A stretch of 64,000 nt of DNA from Cupriavidus basilensis (GTDB taxonomy: Bacteria > Pseudomonadota > Gammaproteobacteria > Burkholderiales > Burkholderiaceae): NCBI RefSeq assembly GCF_008801925.2, contig NZ_CP062804.1, positions 806,001 through 870,000 of the forward strand, read 5' to 3'. The notes under the pieces were generated by a model that saw nothing but the letters and a program-made list of their open reading frames with translations, did not search any database and was not told where the DNA came from. How positions within the stretch are numbered: the first letter of the stretch is position 1; every line of letters starts with the position of its first letter. This document shows positions 52,180 to 61,209 of the stretch, one piece after another. Made by a program: the position numbers and the translations under genes.

Positions 52180-52899
52180 TTTTTTGCCCCCTACCTTCTG
52201 GTGGGACCCCGTTTTCACTGATTCCACAACGTGCCGCGCGGCGCTTGCGGCGCCGCGCGTGCCGCGTGGTTATTTGGTGTGTCCGGCAGGTCGGCTACAC
52301 GGTGCGGTGGTTCTCTCTCCCGCGCCGGTTGCGGCCTCGCTCGTTGTGTTTGTCTTGCACGGTGCTGGAAATTGAAAGTAGCCAGTTCATGCCTGTCGGC
52401 CTGAGCTGTTCATATTCCGAGTTACTTCCCACGGTAAATCGATATGAAATAAATAAAATGCTAAATATTCAATTGTTGCGCTGCACTATATCCGAGATCA
52501 TTTGCGGCAAACATTGCAATATTTTTATGTCTGACATAAAAACGATGAAATGCCGGATATTACGGTGTTTTTATTATTTTCATCCCCTCTGATGGGGGGA
52601 TTCACTCTTTTTTGAAAACGACCCTGGATTGACACGTCCTGGCCCTTCAAATGGGGAGAAGAAGGGAAAAAGGGGGTGTAGGCCGGGGAGATCGCCTACA
52701 CCCTCAAGGGATGGCAACAACAGGGTCGATCGAGTTGCCGTTGGTAAGTGTGCTGCAGTACAGCAATATCAGTACCCTTCTGAAAGAGGGTGGATACCAG
52801 GCAGCAGGGCAGGGAGCCGGTGCCGGCTGCGACCGTACGGCTGAAGCGCCTTTTGCTCCGGGTTCGTCGGTTTTTCCGGGGCACGCTTCGCGCTGCGCG
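52180..52899. other. AT-rich gene-free stretch
   Basis: No gene recognised. 52380-52620 is strikingly AT-rich for this genome and holds only short, unconvincing open frames. A weak hairpin (ATCCCC 52582-52587 with GGGGAT 52596-52601) has a T-run six bases on (52608-52613) and could be a terminator. A second stem with 10-base arms (GGGTGTAGGC, 52674-52683, and GCCTACACCC, 52694-52703) follows. Confidence 0.5.
52674..52703. repeat. Inverted repeat with perfect 10-base arms
   Basis: GGGTGTAGGC and GCCTACACCC separated by CGGGGAGATC. No T-run follows on either side. It may be the footprint of a lost mobile element or a binding site. Confidence 0.6.
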
Positions 52900-53012
52900 T
52901 TAGCGGTTGCGTTCGATCACCACTTCGAGATATTCGCTGGGCAAAACCAGCGTGCCATCGCCCGAGCGGTTGCGGAAGGTGAGATCGCGCGTGGCAACGT
53001 GGATCGCCCGGG
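52900..53012 (-). pseudogene. C-terminal fragment of an unknown gene
   Basis: The minus strand ends 'AIHVATRDLTFRNRSGDGTLVLPSEYLEVVIERNR' followed by TAA (52900-52902). The residue pattern is protein-like and unlike the surrounding random frames, but no start exists and the family is unknown to me. Probably the last residues of a deleted gene. Confidence 0.4.
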
Positions 53013-53235
53013 CCGGCCCTTTGCGGCGTAAGCCGAGCCGAAAAGCCAAGGCTAAAGCCGTTGGCAGCGTCGTATGAAGTCCTCGTTGATCAGCGATTCC
53101 CTAGTAGGAAGCAGCCATTATTTCTCGGCAGTCTTTGCGCCGCAGATCCTTTGCATGAGGGCGGGGTTGCTGAGCCAGAGGATGTAGACGGATGTCATGG
53201 CGCATTTCAATACTGAAGTTTGCGTCCCCCACACC

Positions 53236-53664
53236 TTATCGCTTGACCAACAACCCGCGCAGGAGCAAGTCCAGGGCAACCATACCTCGCGCCAGTCGCG
53301 CATTGCCGTCCTCGCCGTCTGCGATCCAGAACGCCGCTTCGGCCAAGCTGCCGTAGATCAGCGATGCCAGTGCCTGCGGGTCGGCTTCATCCACGACGCC
53401 TTGCCGCATGAGGTTGTCGAGCAGTCGTTGCATTGACTCGACGCAATGGCGTTGCGAGTCCGGTGAGGCGCCGCCCAGCACCGCCATGGCATCACGCAGC
53501 ACGATGCGCTGTATTTCCGGCTCCAGCGCCATCTCCAGATAGGCGCGGCAGCGGCTGCGAAAACCTTCCCAGGCGTCCTCGGCGGTGTCGGAGATAGCTT
53601 GCACGCGCTGATCCATCTCGGTGTCGATCTGCTCCACCACAGCGGCCAGCCTGGTCTTGTCGGC
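53236..53664 (-). pseudogene. TetR-family regulator lacking its DNA-binding half
   Basis: About 142 codons, of which the last 134 read as a TetR ligand-binding domain: 'AAVVEQIDTEMDQRVQAISDTAEDAWEGFRSRCRAYLEMALEPEIQRIVLRDAMAVLGGASPDSQRHCVESMQRLLDNLMRQGVVDEADPQALASLIYGSLAEAAFWIADG'. Upstream of about 53664 an in-frame TAG ends the frame and no helix-turn-helix is present. The lost side abuts an MFS gene fragment on the other strand. Confidence 0.75.
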
Positions 53665-54007
53665 CTATGCCGTGGGTTCCTGCCTAGCCGGACTGCTGTT
53701 CGGCGCACTCAAGCTGCAAACGCCATTGCATCGTCTGTTGCTGCTGGGCGGTGCGGCGACGGCCGCAACCACGCTGCCTCTGCTGCTGGTTGGCAGCATT
53801 CCCGCTCTGGCTGCCGCCGTGCTGGTGGCGGGGCTGAACGTCGGTGTGGCGCTGGGCGCTGCGGCGTCCGGCCAGGTGGTGGATGAGGGCGGCGCACGGA
53901 CCGGATTCGCTGTGGCGCTGTGCGCCGGTGCCTTGGTGCTGCTGGTGGCGTTGTGGGGACATCAACGTCTGCGTGCGCATGCCTCACCCATACCCAACGC
54001 CGCGTGA
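53645..54007 (+). pseudogene. MFS transporter, C-terminal part only
   Basis: From about 53645 the plus strand reads 'SLVLSAYAVGSCLAGLLFGALKLQTPLHRLLLLGGAATAATTLPLLLVGSIPALAAAVLVAG' (two helices of an MFS second half), then jumps to 'LNVGVALGAAASGQVVDEGGARTGFAVALCAGALVLLVALWG'. The segment normally between these parts (about 40-45 residues including a helix) seems missing in frame. No N-terminal six helices exist upstream. Read as doubly deleted. Confidence 0.7.
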
Positions 54008-54047
54008 TGACGGCACACGCGAATTCGCCATTTCAAGGATTCGGGCC

Positions 54048-54243
54048 ATGAGCACATCTTCATCTGTGGCCGTAGAGACCTCTGCCCGACACCCCCGGAG
54101 TGGCAGTGGCCGCTGTCGGTCTTGCCACTGTCTTTGTCGTGACGACTGAAATGCCTCGGGTTGGCCTGCCGACGCCAAACGCAGACACGTTGCGAGCGCA
54201 CTTCGTGCCAGCCCGGGAGCGTCCTTATCGATTTTTTCAATAG
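54048..54243 (+). pseudogene. MFS transporter N-terminus with frameshift
   Basis: The ATG at 54048 starts 'STSSSVAVETSA'; after a -1-type shift near 54095 the frame reads 'GVAVAAVGLATVFVVTTEMPRVGLPTPNADTLR', matching the first helix of SotB/AraJ-type sugar-efflux MFS proteins (usual V-T-T-E-M-L-P-V-G-L-L). It stops at 54241-54243. It is out of order with the C-terminal fragment on its left, so either another copy or a rearranged one. Confidence 0.6.
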
Positions 54244-54294
54244 CAGTAACCCAAAAATGGCGTTGGCTCCGATATGCGTTGAGAGCATATCGTT

Positions 54295-55311
54295 ATGCCA
54301 AATTCATCTAAGAAGGTGCTGCACATGGCGTTCAGAATGCTCTCGACCAAGTCCTTCTTCCCCGGACTCCTCCTGGTCGTCGCCGTCGCGGTGCCCGCTG
54401 CGTTACTTGGCAAGCTGGTTCCAATACTTGGCGGTGCTGTCTTCGGCATGTTGATTGGTGTGCTCTGCCGAGCCTTTCTCAAGCCGGGCGACCAATACAA
54501 GCCAGGTATCCAGTTCGCCTCTAGGCAGATGCTGCAATACTCGATCATCGGACTGGGCTTCAGCCTGCCGTTGCACGAGGTCGTCCAGACCGGGCTGAGG
54601 TCGCTGCCGGTCTCGCTGGTCACGCTTGCGGTCGCCTTCGCCGTCGCCATCATCGCCGGCCGCATCCTGCGCATCCCTGAGAAGCTCAAGATCCTGATCG
54701 GCGCCGGCACCGCGATTTGCGGCGGGTCGGCTATCGCGGCAATCGCGCCTGTGCTCCAGCCCGACGATCACGACATGACGTATGCGCTGTCCACGATCTT
54801 CATGTTCAACGTGGTAGCCGTCGTCATTTTCCCTATCCTTGGCAAGATGCTTGGCATGTCCGATGCCGGGTTCGGCCTCTGGGCCGGAACCGCGATCAAT
54901 GACACGTCCTCCGTCGTCGCAGCCGGCTATGCCTGGAGTTCGGCCGCGGGCGAATTCGCGACGATCGTCAAGCTGACGCGCGCCATGATGATCGTGCCGG
55001 TCACGCTGGTGATCGCGCTGATCTGCCAGCGCAATCAGCCTGGCGGGTCAATGCGTCGTGCCATTCCGTGGTTCATTGTCTTCTTCGTCCTGGCATCGGC
55101 GGTCAACGAATGGCTGCCATCTGGCCTGACGCATGCGATCCAGCTGATGACCCCGTTCCTGGTCGTCGGCGCCCTCACCGGGGTCGGCCTGAGTACCGAC
55201 ATCGACAGGCTGAAGCGCGCTGGGGCACGACCGCTGCTGCTTGGCCTGATCGTATGGGTCAGCGTGGCGATGAGCAGCCTGGTCATGCAACACATTGCCG
55301 GGACGCTGTGA
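54295..55311 (+). CDS. yeiH: YeiH-family (UPF0324) putative sulfate exporter
   Basis: 338 residues with about ten membrane helices. Family signatures are 'LPILGGAVFGMLIGVL'-like ('VPILGGAVFGMLIGVLCRAF'), 'GIQFASRQMLQYSIIGLGFSL', 'LIGAGTAICGGSAIAAIAPVLQPDDHDMTYALSTIFMFNVVAVVIFPILGKMLGMSDAGFGLWAGTAINDTSSVVAAGYAWS'. The family is predicted to export sulfate or related anions; evidence is limited. An ATG at 54325 with AGAAGG upstream is an alternative start. The region just left of it is decayed DNA. Confidence 0.92.
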   Translation: MPNSSKKVLHMAFRMLSTKSFFPGLLLVVAVAVPAALLGKLVPILGGAVFGMLIGVLCRAFLKPGDQYKPGIQFASRQMLQYSIIGLGFSLPLHEVVQTGLRSLPVSLVTLAVAFAVAIIAGRILRIPEKLKILIGAGTAICGGSAIAAIAPVLQPDDHDMTYALSTIFMFNVVAVVIFPILGKMLGMSDAGFGLWAGTAINDTSSVVAAGYAWSSAAGEFATIVKLTRAMMIVPVTLVIALICQRNQPGGSMRRAIPWFIVFFVLASAVNEWLPSGLTHAIQLMTPFLVVGALTGVGLSTDIDRLKRAGARPLLLGLIVWVSVAMSSLVMQHIAGTL

Positions 55312-55402
55312 CCCATAGCGTCCTGCGTGTCGGGAGGGTCGGCGGCAGGGCCGCAGCCGAGCGAAGATGAGGGGGGCGTTGCGACCCTGCTGTCCAGCGC
55401 CG

Positions 55403-56950
55403 TCAAGCAAGCGGTGGCTTGGCGCCTCCTGGCAATTCGGGCAATTCGCATGTGTAGTCAAAGACCGCATCATCGAGATCGATGGTGGGGAATTCGTCCT
55501 TCTCTGCCCAATAATCCTGAGTATGCTGCCACTCGCGTTTACTGCCCCGCTTGGGGAGCAGATGCATGCCGCGCATCAGGTAGCCGGGATTGAAGTTCTC
55601 CGGGTCCACCCATGACCCAAGCGTCATGTTCTCGTCTTCGGGCCGCAGCGTCGGCATGACCCTGCTCGCGCCCTTGCTTTTCATGTGGCGAAGCAGGCGG
55701 CAGACGAAGTCGCCGATCAGGTCGGCGCGCAAGGTCCAACTCGCACGGAAGTAACCAAAGACCCAGACCAGATTGGGCACGCCCGTGAACATCATGCCGC
55801 GGTAGGTGACGGTGTCGGAGAAGTTCAGAGGCTTGTCGTCGATGGTGAAGGCGATGTCGCCGAGTACGCTCAGATCAAAGCCCGTGGCCGTGACGACAAT
55901 ATCGGCCTCCAACGTCCGGCCGGATTTCAGCTCGACGCCGGTTTCCACGAACTGCTCGATCTCGTCGGTGACGATCGAGGCCTTGCCATCGCGCACACCC
56001 TGGAACAGGTCTGCGTCCGGGATGAAGGCGATGCGCTGCCGCCATGGCCGATAGCGCGGCGTAAAGTGCGTGTCGATATCGAATTCCGGGCCGAGATGGG
56101 CGCGCACGCCAGCAAGCAACTCTTGCTTGACCACCTCCGGCTCTTCCCGGGCGCGACGCGTGAACTCGGCCTGATCGTGCAGGATTTTACGGCGCACAAT
56201 CTCGTGGATCCACGTCTCGTCGATTTCCAGTTGCCGCAGTTCATTGGCAAGCACGTTGGCGTTGCGCCCTGTGAAGAAATAGGTCGGTGAGCGCTGGAGC
56301 ATGGTGACATGCGCGCATTTTCCGGCGAGCGCCGGCACTAGCGTGGCTGCCGTGGCGCCCGAGCCGATGATGAGGACCTTCTTGCCTTCGTAGGCCAGAT
56401 CCTCGGGCCATGTTTGCGGATGGACGATCTGGCCCTTGAAGGACTCCATGCTCCGCCATTCCGGCGTGTAGCCCTGCGAGTGCCGGAAGTAGCCCTGGCA
56501 CATCCAGAGAAAATGGGTGGTGAACCGGACCGTCTCGCCGGTGTCCGTCCGCTTTGCCTCGAGGGTCCAGAGATTGTCCTGGCTCGACCACGATGCCGAG
56601 TGGATGGCGTGCCGATAGCGGATATGCCGATCGAGCCCGTTCTCGTCGATGACCTCGCCCATGTACGAACGGATTTCCGCCGCCGTGGCGATCGGTGCGC
56701 CAGTCCAGGGCTTGAAGCGATAACCGAAGGTGTAGAGGTCGCTGTCGGAGCGGATGCCGGGATAGCGATGCGTGTGCCAGGTGCCGCCATAGCTTTCCTG
56801 CGACTCCAGGACGACGAAGCGCATCTCCGGGCACTGGTCGGCGAGATGATAGGCGGATGCTATCCCCGAGATGCCGGCCCCGACGATCAAGACATCGAAA
56901 TGCTCGGGCGTCTGCGACCCGGCCCTTTCGGGAAACACGCTCTCTGTCAT
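55403..56950 (-). CDS. Flavin monooxygenase, Baeyer-Villiger type
   Basis: 515 residues. FAD-binding G24-A-G-I-S-G29, a second dinucleotide site G196-S-G-A-T-A for NADPH, and between them the Baeyer-Villiger signature F171-K-G-Q-I-V-H177-P-Q-T-W181-P. The third segment 'ADIVVTATGFDLSVLGDIAF' is the A-T-G motif. The overall form is like EthA/hydroxyacetone-type BVMOs. It inserts an oxygen beside a ketone or oxidises a sulfur/nitrogen atom, using NADPH and O2. Neighbours are a Bug receptor and a double acyl-CoA dehydrogenase on the same strand, suggesting a ketone or acid catabolic unit. Confidence 0.93.
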   Translation of the reverse strand: MTESVFPERAGSQTPEHFDVLIVGAGISGIASAYHLADQCPEMRFVVLESQESYGGTWHTHRYPGIRSDSDLYTFGYRFKPWTGAPIATAAEIRSYMGEVIDENGLDRHIRYRHAIHSASWSSQDNLWTLEAKRTDTGETVRFTTHFLWMCQGYFRHSQGYTPEWRSMESFKGQIVHPQTWPEDLAYEGKKVLIIGSGATAATLVPALAGKCAHVTMLQRSPTYFFTGRNANVLANELRQLEIDETWIHEIVRRKILHDQAEFTRRAREEPEVVKQELLAGVRAHLGPEFDIDTHFTPRYRPWRQRIAFIPDADLFQGVRDGKASIVTDEIEQFVETGVELKSGRTLEADIVVTATGFDLSVLGDIAFTIDDKPLNFSDTVTYRGMMFTGVPNLVWVFGYFRASWTLRADLIGDFVCRLLRHMKSKGASRVMPTLRPEDENMTLGSWVDPENFNPGYLMRGMHLLPKRGSKREWQHTQDYWAEKDEFPTIDLDDAVFDYTCELPELPGGAKPPLA

Positions 56951-57087
56951 TTTTTACCCCAACTCGTAGATGAATCGACAGGCCAGGTTCCTATTGCAGG
57001 CTACCAATGCCCGGAAAGACGATCACGCTGCGTGCGACATCTTGGTCTGATCGACCGCCCCTTCATGCTCAGCACTTTCGAAGCCAA

Positions 57088-58083
57088 TCAGTCCAGCGTC
57101 AGATGCGCTGTCTGGATGACTTCTCCCCACCGTTTCCGCTCGCTTGCCACGAATGCAGCGAACTTCTCCGGTGGCTGGCCTCCCGCTACGCCACCCATTT
57201 CGCGGATCTGGGCCAACAGCTCCGGATCGCGCATGATCACGGCAAGCTGCTGCTCCAACTGGGAGACGACCGCCGGCGGTGTCTTGGCAGCAACGAAGAT
57301 GCCGATCCACGCAGTCGAGAGGAAACTGTCAAAGCCGGCCTGCACCATCGTGGGCACCTCTGGCAGGCTCGGCATGCGCTGCGCCGAAGTCACGGCTAGC
57401 GCGCGCAGCTTTCCGGAGCGGATATGCGGCAGTGCCTGTGTCAGGTTGTCGAACTGGAATGTCGTCTCTCCTGCCAGCAAGGCCGTGGTGGCAGGCGTGG
57501 AACCCTTGTATGGCACGTGAATGGCATCGGTGCCGGTGCGCATCTTGAAGAGCTCGCCCACAAGATGGCTGGTCTGGCCAATACCGGCCGAGCCGAAGGA
57601 AAACCTGCCGGGTTGTTGCCTGAGTTGCGCGACCAGGTCGGCCACGCTCCTGACGGGCGATTGGGCATTGACCACCAGGACATTGGGAAAGGCAATGATG
57701 TCGGTGACCGGTGTCAGATCCGACGGCTCGTAGGTGAGGTGCTTGTAGGCGCTGTAGTTGATCGCTTGCGGGCCGACATTGCCCGCCAGCAACGTGTAGC
57801 CGTCGGCCGGGGCGCGCAGCGCCGCCTGTGTTCCGATGATGCCGCCGCTGCCGGGGCGGTTGTCGACGACGACGGACTGCCCCAGGCGTGCGCTGAGCTT
57901 CCTGGCCAGCAGCCGGATTGGAATATCGATCGTCCCACCGGCCGCGCCCGGCACAACGATTGTGACCGGTCGCTTTGGCCATGTCGTATCCGCCTGCGTG
58001 CCGGCAGCCGCTGGCAGTGTCGTCGCGGCCAGGGCGAATACGAGCGAACGGGCAAGGCGCTGTTCCGGGGGCCATGCATGCAT
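57088..58083 (-). CDS. Bug-family periplasmic substrate receptor
   Basis: 331 residues. Signal peptide ('SLVFALAATTLPAAAGTQA'), then 'WPKRPVTIVVPGAAGGTIDIPIRLLARKLSARLGQSVVVDNRPGSGGIIGTQAALRAPADGYTLLAGN' and 'HVPYKGSTPATTALLAGETTFQFD', the Bug hallmarks. Binds an organic acid or similar in the periplasm. It lies 41 bases downstream of the acyl-CoA dehydrogenase gene and 137 upstream of the monooxygenase gene, and may supply the substrate they act on. Confidence 0.93.
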   Translation of the reverse strand: MHAWPPEQRLARSLVFALAATTLPAAAGTQADTTWPKRPVTIVVPGAAGGTIDIPIRLLARKLSARLGQSVVVDNRPGSGGIIGTQAALRAPADGYTLLAGNVGPQAINYSAYKHLTYEPSDLTPVTDIIAFPNVLVVNAQSPVRSVADLVAQLRQQPGRFSFGSAGIGQTSHLVGELFKMRTGTDAIHVPYKGSTPATTALLAGETTFQFDNLTQALPHIRSGKLRALAVTSAQRMPSLPEVPTMVQAGFDSFLSTAWIGIFVAAKTPPAVVSQLEQQLAVIMRDPELLAQIREMGGVAGGQPPEKFAAFVASERKRWGEVIQTAHLTLD

Positions 58084-58124
58084 AGGTTTTCCTCTCTCTT
58101 GGTTCCGTCGATGTCCTTGCCGTA

Positions 58125-60491
58125 CTACATGCGGGGAGCGTCCATGATGGCAGCAAAGCGCCCGAGATGCGTGGCGGCGTTGCCCAGAAGCAGTTCATTG
58201 CCGATCAGCCGCTTGCTGTAATGGCTGATGGCTGTCTCGTCCTGCAGGCCGATGGCGCCATGCAACTGCAAGACATCCAGTGCGATACCGCGGCCGGCGG
58301 TACCGGTCATGTACTTGGCCGCGCTGACGCGGCGCTCGCGTTCCGCCGGTTGCACGGTATCCCAGTCTGCCAGAGCCTGGCGCACCAGGTGGCGCGCGTT
58401 GTTCCATGCGCGGTAGTGTTCAGCCACGCGGTGCTGGAGGACCTGTTGTTCCGACAAGGTGCGACCGAATTGCCTGCGTGTGCGCAGGTATTCGACGGTG
58501 ATGCCTAGCGCGCGCCGCATGGCACCGACGCTCTCCGCGCAGAGCGCTACTGTGGCCAGTGCCAGGGCCTGTTGAATCGATACGCAGGCATGCTCGGGGC
58601 CCGCGAGTAATGCGGCGCGCGGCAGTACCACGCCGTCCAGGTGCAGGTCAGCCGCGCTGCGCCCGTCGTGGAGCTGATAAGCGCGTTTGCCAATGCCGCC
58701 GATGCTGGCCGGCACGTCGAACAGGCCGATGCCGCCGTCACTCAGGCACGCCGCCACGACAAAGCGATGGGCCTGGGCGCCACCCATCACCATCGGATTG
58801 ACACCATCGAGACGCCAGCCTTCGCCGGTGCGCTGCGCCGTTATCTTCGGGCGCGGTGTCCGGCCATCGCTGGCGCCGTCACCGCAAGCCAGCGCGCAGC
58901 GGGTCTGTCCGCTGGCCAGAGCCGCCAACAGCGCGGCGCGCGCCGGGCCGTGCGGCGCCGCGAGCAGCGCCTGCGTGGCGAGCACCGCGCTCCACGGCAG
59001 CGGTTCGAGAACCAGCGCTTCGCCAAGCGCTTCAATGATCGGCAGCAGGTCTGCCATGGTGTTGCCCAGGCCTGCGGCTGCCTCCGGAATGGCCAGGCTG
59101 GTCAGGCCAAGTTCGGCCAGGCCGGTCCATGCTGCTTCATCGAAGCCGCCATGCGTGCCGATGATCGTCTGCCTGCGCGCGAAGGTGTAGTGCTTGTCCA
59201 GCCAGCGGCGCACGGTATCGACCATCATGGCCTGCTGTTCGCCCAGGTGATCGGCGCGCGGGCAGTCGATCTCGGTCTGTCCGGAAAAGATCGCCTTGGC
59301 GATGATCTGGAGTTGTATCTCGGAGGAGCCGCCAGCCAGCGAACTGCCGCGGTAACGCCACATGTGCAGGGCCAGGTTCCCGGCATGCCCGGTCGGCCCC
59401 TCGCCTGGCCTGCCCTCGACAGCTTGCGGATCGAACGCCAGGGATGCGGTGCCATGGGCATCCATGCTGAACAGGTGCAGGTCCTGCAGCAGCTGGATGC
59501 CTTCGAGTTTCAGCAACGAAGCCTCCAGTTGAGGACTACCGCCTTGCGCGGCCTGCTGCACGGCAGGCCACCACGCCGCCTCTAGTGCGCGCATGCGAAT
59601 GTCCAGGGCGGCGTGGCGGCGCCTGAGCAGGGCATGCTCGATGCTCCGCGCCGGATCGTTGCCGCCATGCTGCTGCTCGACCAGCCCTGCGGCTCGGGAA
59701 AGTTCCGCCTTGCACTCGGCCACCCGCGCCACGAACAGACGCTCGATGACCAGCAGGCCCTTGGCGATGGCCCAGCCTGAATTCTCCGTGCCGACCAGGT
59801 TTGCGGCCGGGACGCGCACATCGTCAAAGAACATCTGGACGTGAAAGTGCGAGCCATTGATATAGCGGATGGGACGTACCGTCACGCCGGGCGAGCGCAG
59901 ATCGATCAGCAGCACCGAAATCCCGTCCTGCTTGCGTTGCGCGGCCGCGTCCGTGCGTGCCAGCACCAGAGCCCAGTTGGCCCAATGCCCGAGGCTTTGC
60001 CAGATCTTGGTGCCATTGACGACCCATGTATCACCATCGCGGCGAGCCACTGTGCGCAACGATGCCAGGTCCGAGCCGGCGTCGGGCTCGGAGTACCCCT
60101 GCGCCCAGAAGTCGTCGAAGGTGAGCATGCCGGGCAAGAAGCGCCGGCATTGTTCAGGCGTGCCATGGCGGATCAGCGTAGGGCCGATCGTGTCGATACC
60201 CAGGTTCTCCACATGGGGCGCGTCGCTGGCAGCGAGTTCTTCCCGGAAGATGGCCTGCTCCACCAGCGACCAGCCCGGGCCGCCGTGCTCGCGTGGCCAA
60301 CCGGGCGCAGCCCAGCCGCGCGCATGCAGGATGCGGTGCCATCTGGCGGCCTGCTCGCGCGTGACGAGGCAGTGCGCGCGCGTGGCGGCGCGGATGTCGG
60401 GTGGAACCGCCTCTCGCAAGAAGTCGCGGATCTGCTTGCGAAATGCCTCCAGGCGGGAGCCGGGCGTGCCGGTGTCCGGGGAATCTGGCAT
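58125..60491 (-). CDS. Double acyl-CoA dehydrogenase (two fused ACAD domains)
   Basis: 788 residues from ATG 60491 (AGGA six bases upstream). Residues about 8-395 form one complete ACAD ('WAAPGWPREHGGPGWSLVEQAIFREELAASDAP', 'QGYSEPDAGSDLASLRTVARRDGDTWVVNGTKIWQS', 'WRYRGSSLAGGSSEIQLQIIAKAIF'). Residues about 420-785 form a second, shorter one ('LAELGLTSLAIPEAAAGLGNTMADLLPIIEALGEALV', 'RRQFGRTLSEQQVLQHRVAEHY', 'LHGAIGLQDETAISHYSKR'). Each oxidises acyl-CoA with FAD. Fused or paired subunits of this kind act on bulky substrates in FadE-type alpha2beta2 enzymes. A CoA-transferase remnant lies upstream. Confidence 0.93.
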   Translation of the reverse strand: MPDSPDTGTPGSRLEAFRKQIRDFLREAVPPDIRAATRAHCLVTREQAARWHRILHARGWAAPGWPREHGGPGWSLVEQAIFREELAASDAPHVENLGIDTIGPTLIRHGTPEQCRRFLPGMLTFDDFWAQGYSEPDAGSDLASLRTVARRDGDTWVVNGTKIWQSLGHWANWALVLARTDAAAQRKQDGISVLLIDLRSPGVTVRPIRYINGSHFHVQMFFDDVRVPAANLVGTENSGWAIAKGLLVIERLFVARVAECKAELSRAAGLVEQQHGGNDPARSIEHALLRRRHAALDIRMRALEAAWWPAVQQAAQGGSPQLEASLLKLEGIQLLQDLHLFSMDAHGTASLAFDPQAVEGRPGEGPTGHAGNLALHMWRYRGSSLAGGSSEIQLQIIAKAIFSGQTEIDCPRADHLGEQQAMMVDTVRRWLDKHYTFARRQTIIGTHGGFDEAAWTGLAELGLTSLAIPEAAAGLGNTMADLLPIIEALGEALVLEPLPWSAVLATQALLAAPHGPARAALLAALASGQTRCALACGDGASDGRTPRPKITAQRTGEGWRLDGVNPMVMGGAQAHRFVVAACLSDGGIGLFDVPASIGGIGKRAYQLHDGRSAADLHLDGVVLPRAALLAGPEHACVSIQQALALATVALCAESVGAMRRALGITVEYLRTRRQFGRTLSEQQVLQHRVAEHYRAWNNARHLVRQALADWDTVQPAERERRVSAAKYMTGTAGRGIALDVLQLHGAIGLQDETAISHYSKRLIGNELLLGNAATHLGRFAAIMDAPRM

Positions 60492-60534
60492 GACCATTCC
60501 TTCCATGAGAACGTTATTTGACTGGTGTGCCGCA

Positions 60535-60860
60535 CAGGCTGATCCAGCGCTCGGTCCAGCCTGTGGATGGGGGAGCAGGCGACGTTGGCAGCGTGCAAGG
60601 TATCGAGCCATTCGGCCACCGGCCGGGTCCGGACGCGCGCCGGGACGAGATCGACCGTTTCGGAAACACTGCGCCACGCAGGCGGCGATCGTGGAGAAAT
60701 CCGGCGCATCGACCACGTCTTGCAGGTCGGCCGCCAGACCGAAGCGTCTCTGCTGCGTATGGTTGTCTATGCCGCTGTCTATGCCGATCAGCGCCGGCCC
60801 GTCAGGAGCCTCGAACACGTGGTGGGGAGCCACGGCCGGATGCCGGCCGGTGCGCCAAAC
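60535..60860 (-). pseudogene. CaiB/BaiF-type CoA-transferase remnant
   Basis: On the minus strand the ACAD frame extended upstream reads 'GRHPAVAPHHVFEAPDGPALIGI...RRFGLAADLQDVVDAPDFSTIAACVAQ' (about 60842-60650). Another frame (about 60650-60538) continues 'RTRPVAEWLDTLHAANVACSPIHRLDRALDQPV'. Both pieces match the C-terminal half of type III CoA-transferases. Two frames and the missing first ~250 residues show decay. It once probably activated the acid that the acyl-CoA dehydrogenase used. Confidence 0.7.
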
Positions 60861-61209
60861 AGGAAAGTACAGCGGCTCAGTCTCATTGTGTCTCCGCGCG
60901 ATATTTTTGTCGGGATCCGCCGACTTTCGCGGCAGTGGCCCCACTATTGCCCTGCCGCAGCCAAATGTCCAAGATAGTTTTTTGATGCCGGATATAGAAT
61001 CTGGATATACCCCGCCGTATTAGCCAGCGCCGTGCCGCCCGCGCGCCAACCGAGCCGGGTACGTGCTGCTGCGCGAACACCCGGACCTCGGTAGAATCGC
61101 TCACGGCGTCGCACGCAAGGGTGCGCAGCCTTGCCCCATGCCGGTGCAGTCTCCCGAGCGCCACGCGGCGCAGCTGGCATGTCCGCACGGACCCAAGGAA
61201 AACAACAAC

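Noticed and set aside
53118..53303. Small minus-strand open frame of 61 codons
   Set aside because: It lies partly within the TetR remnant, is Cys/Trp-rich and has no support.
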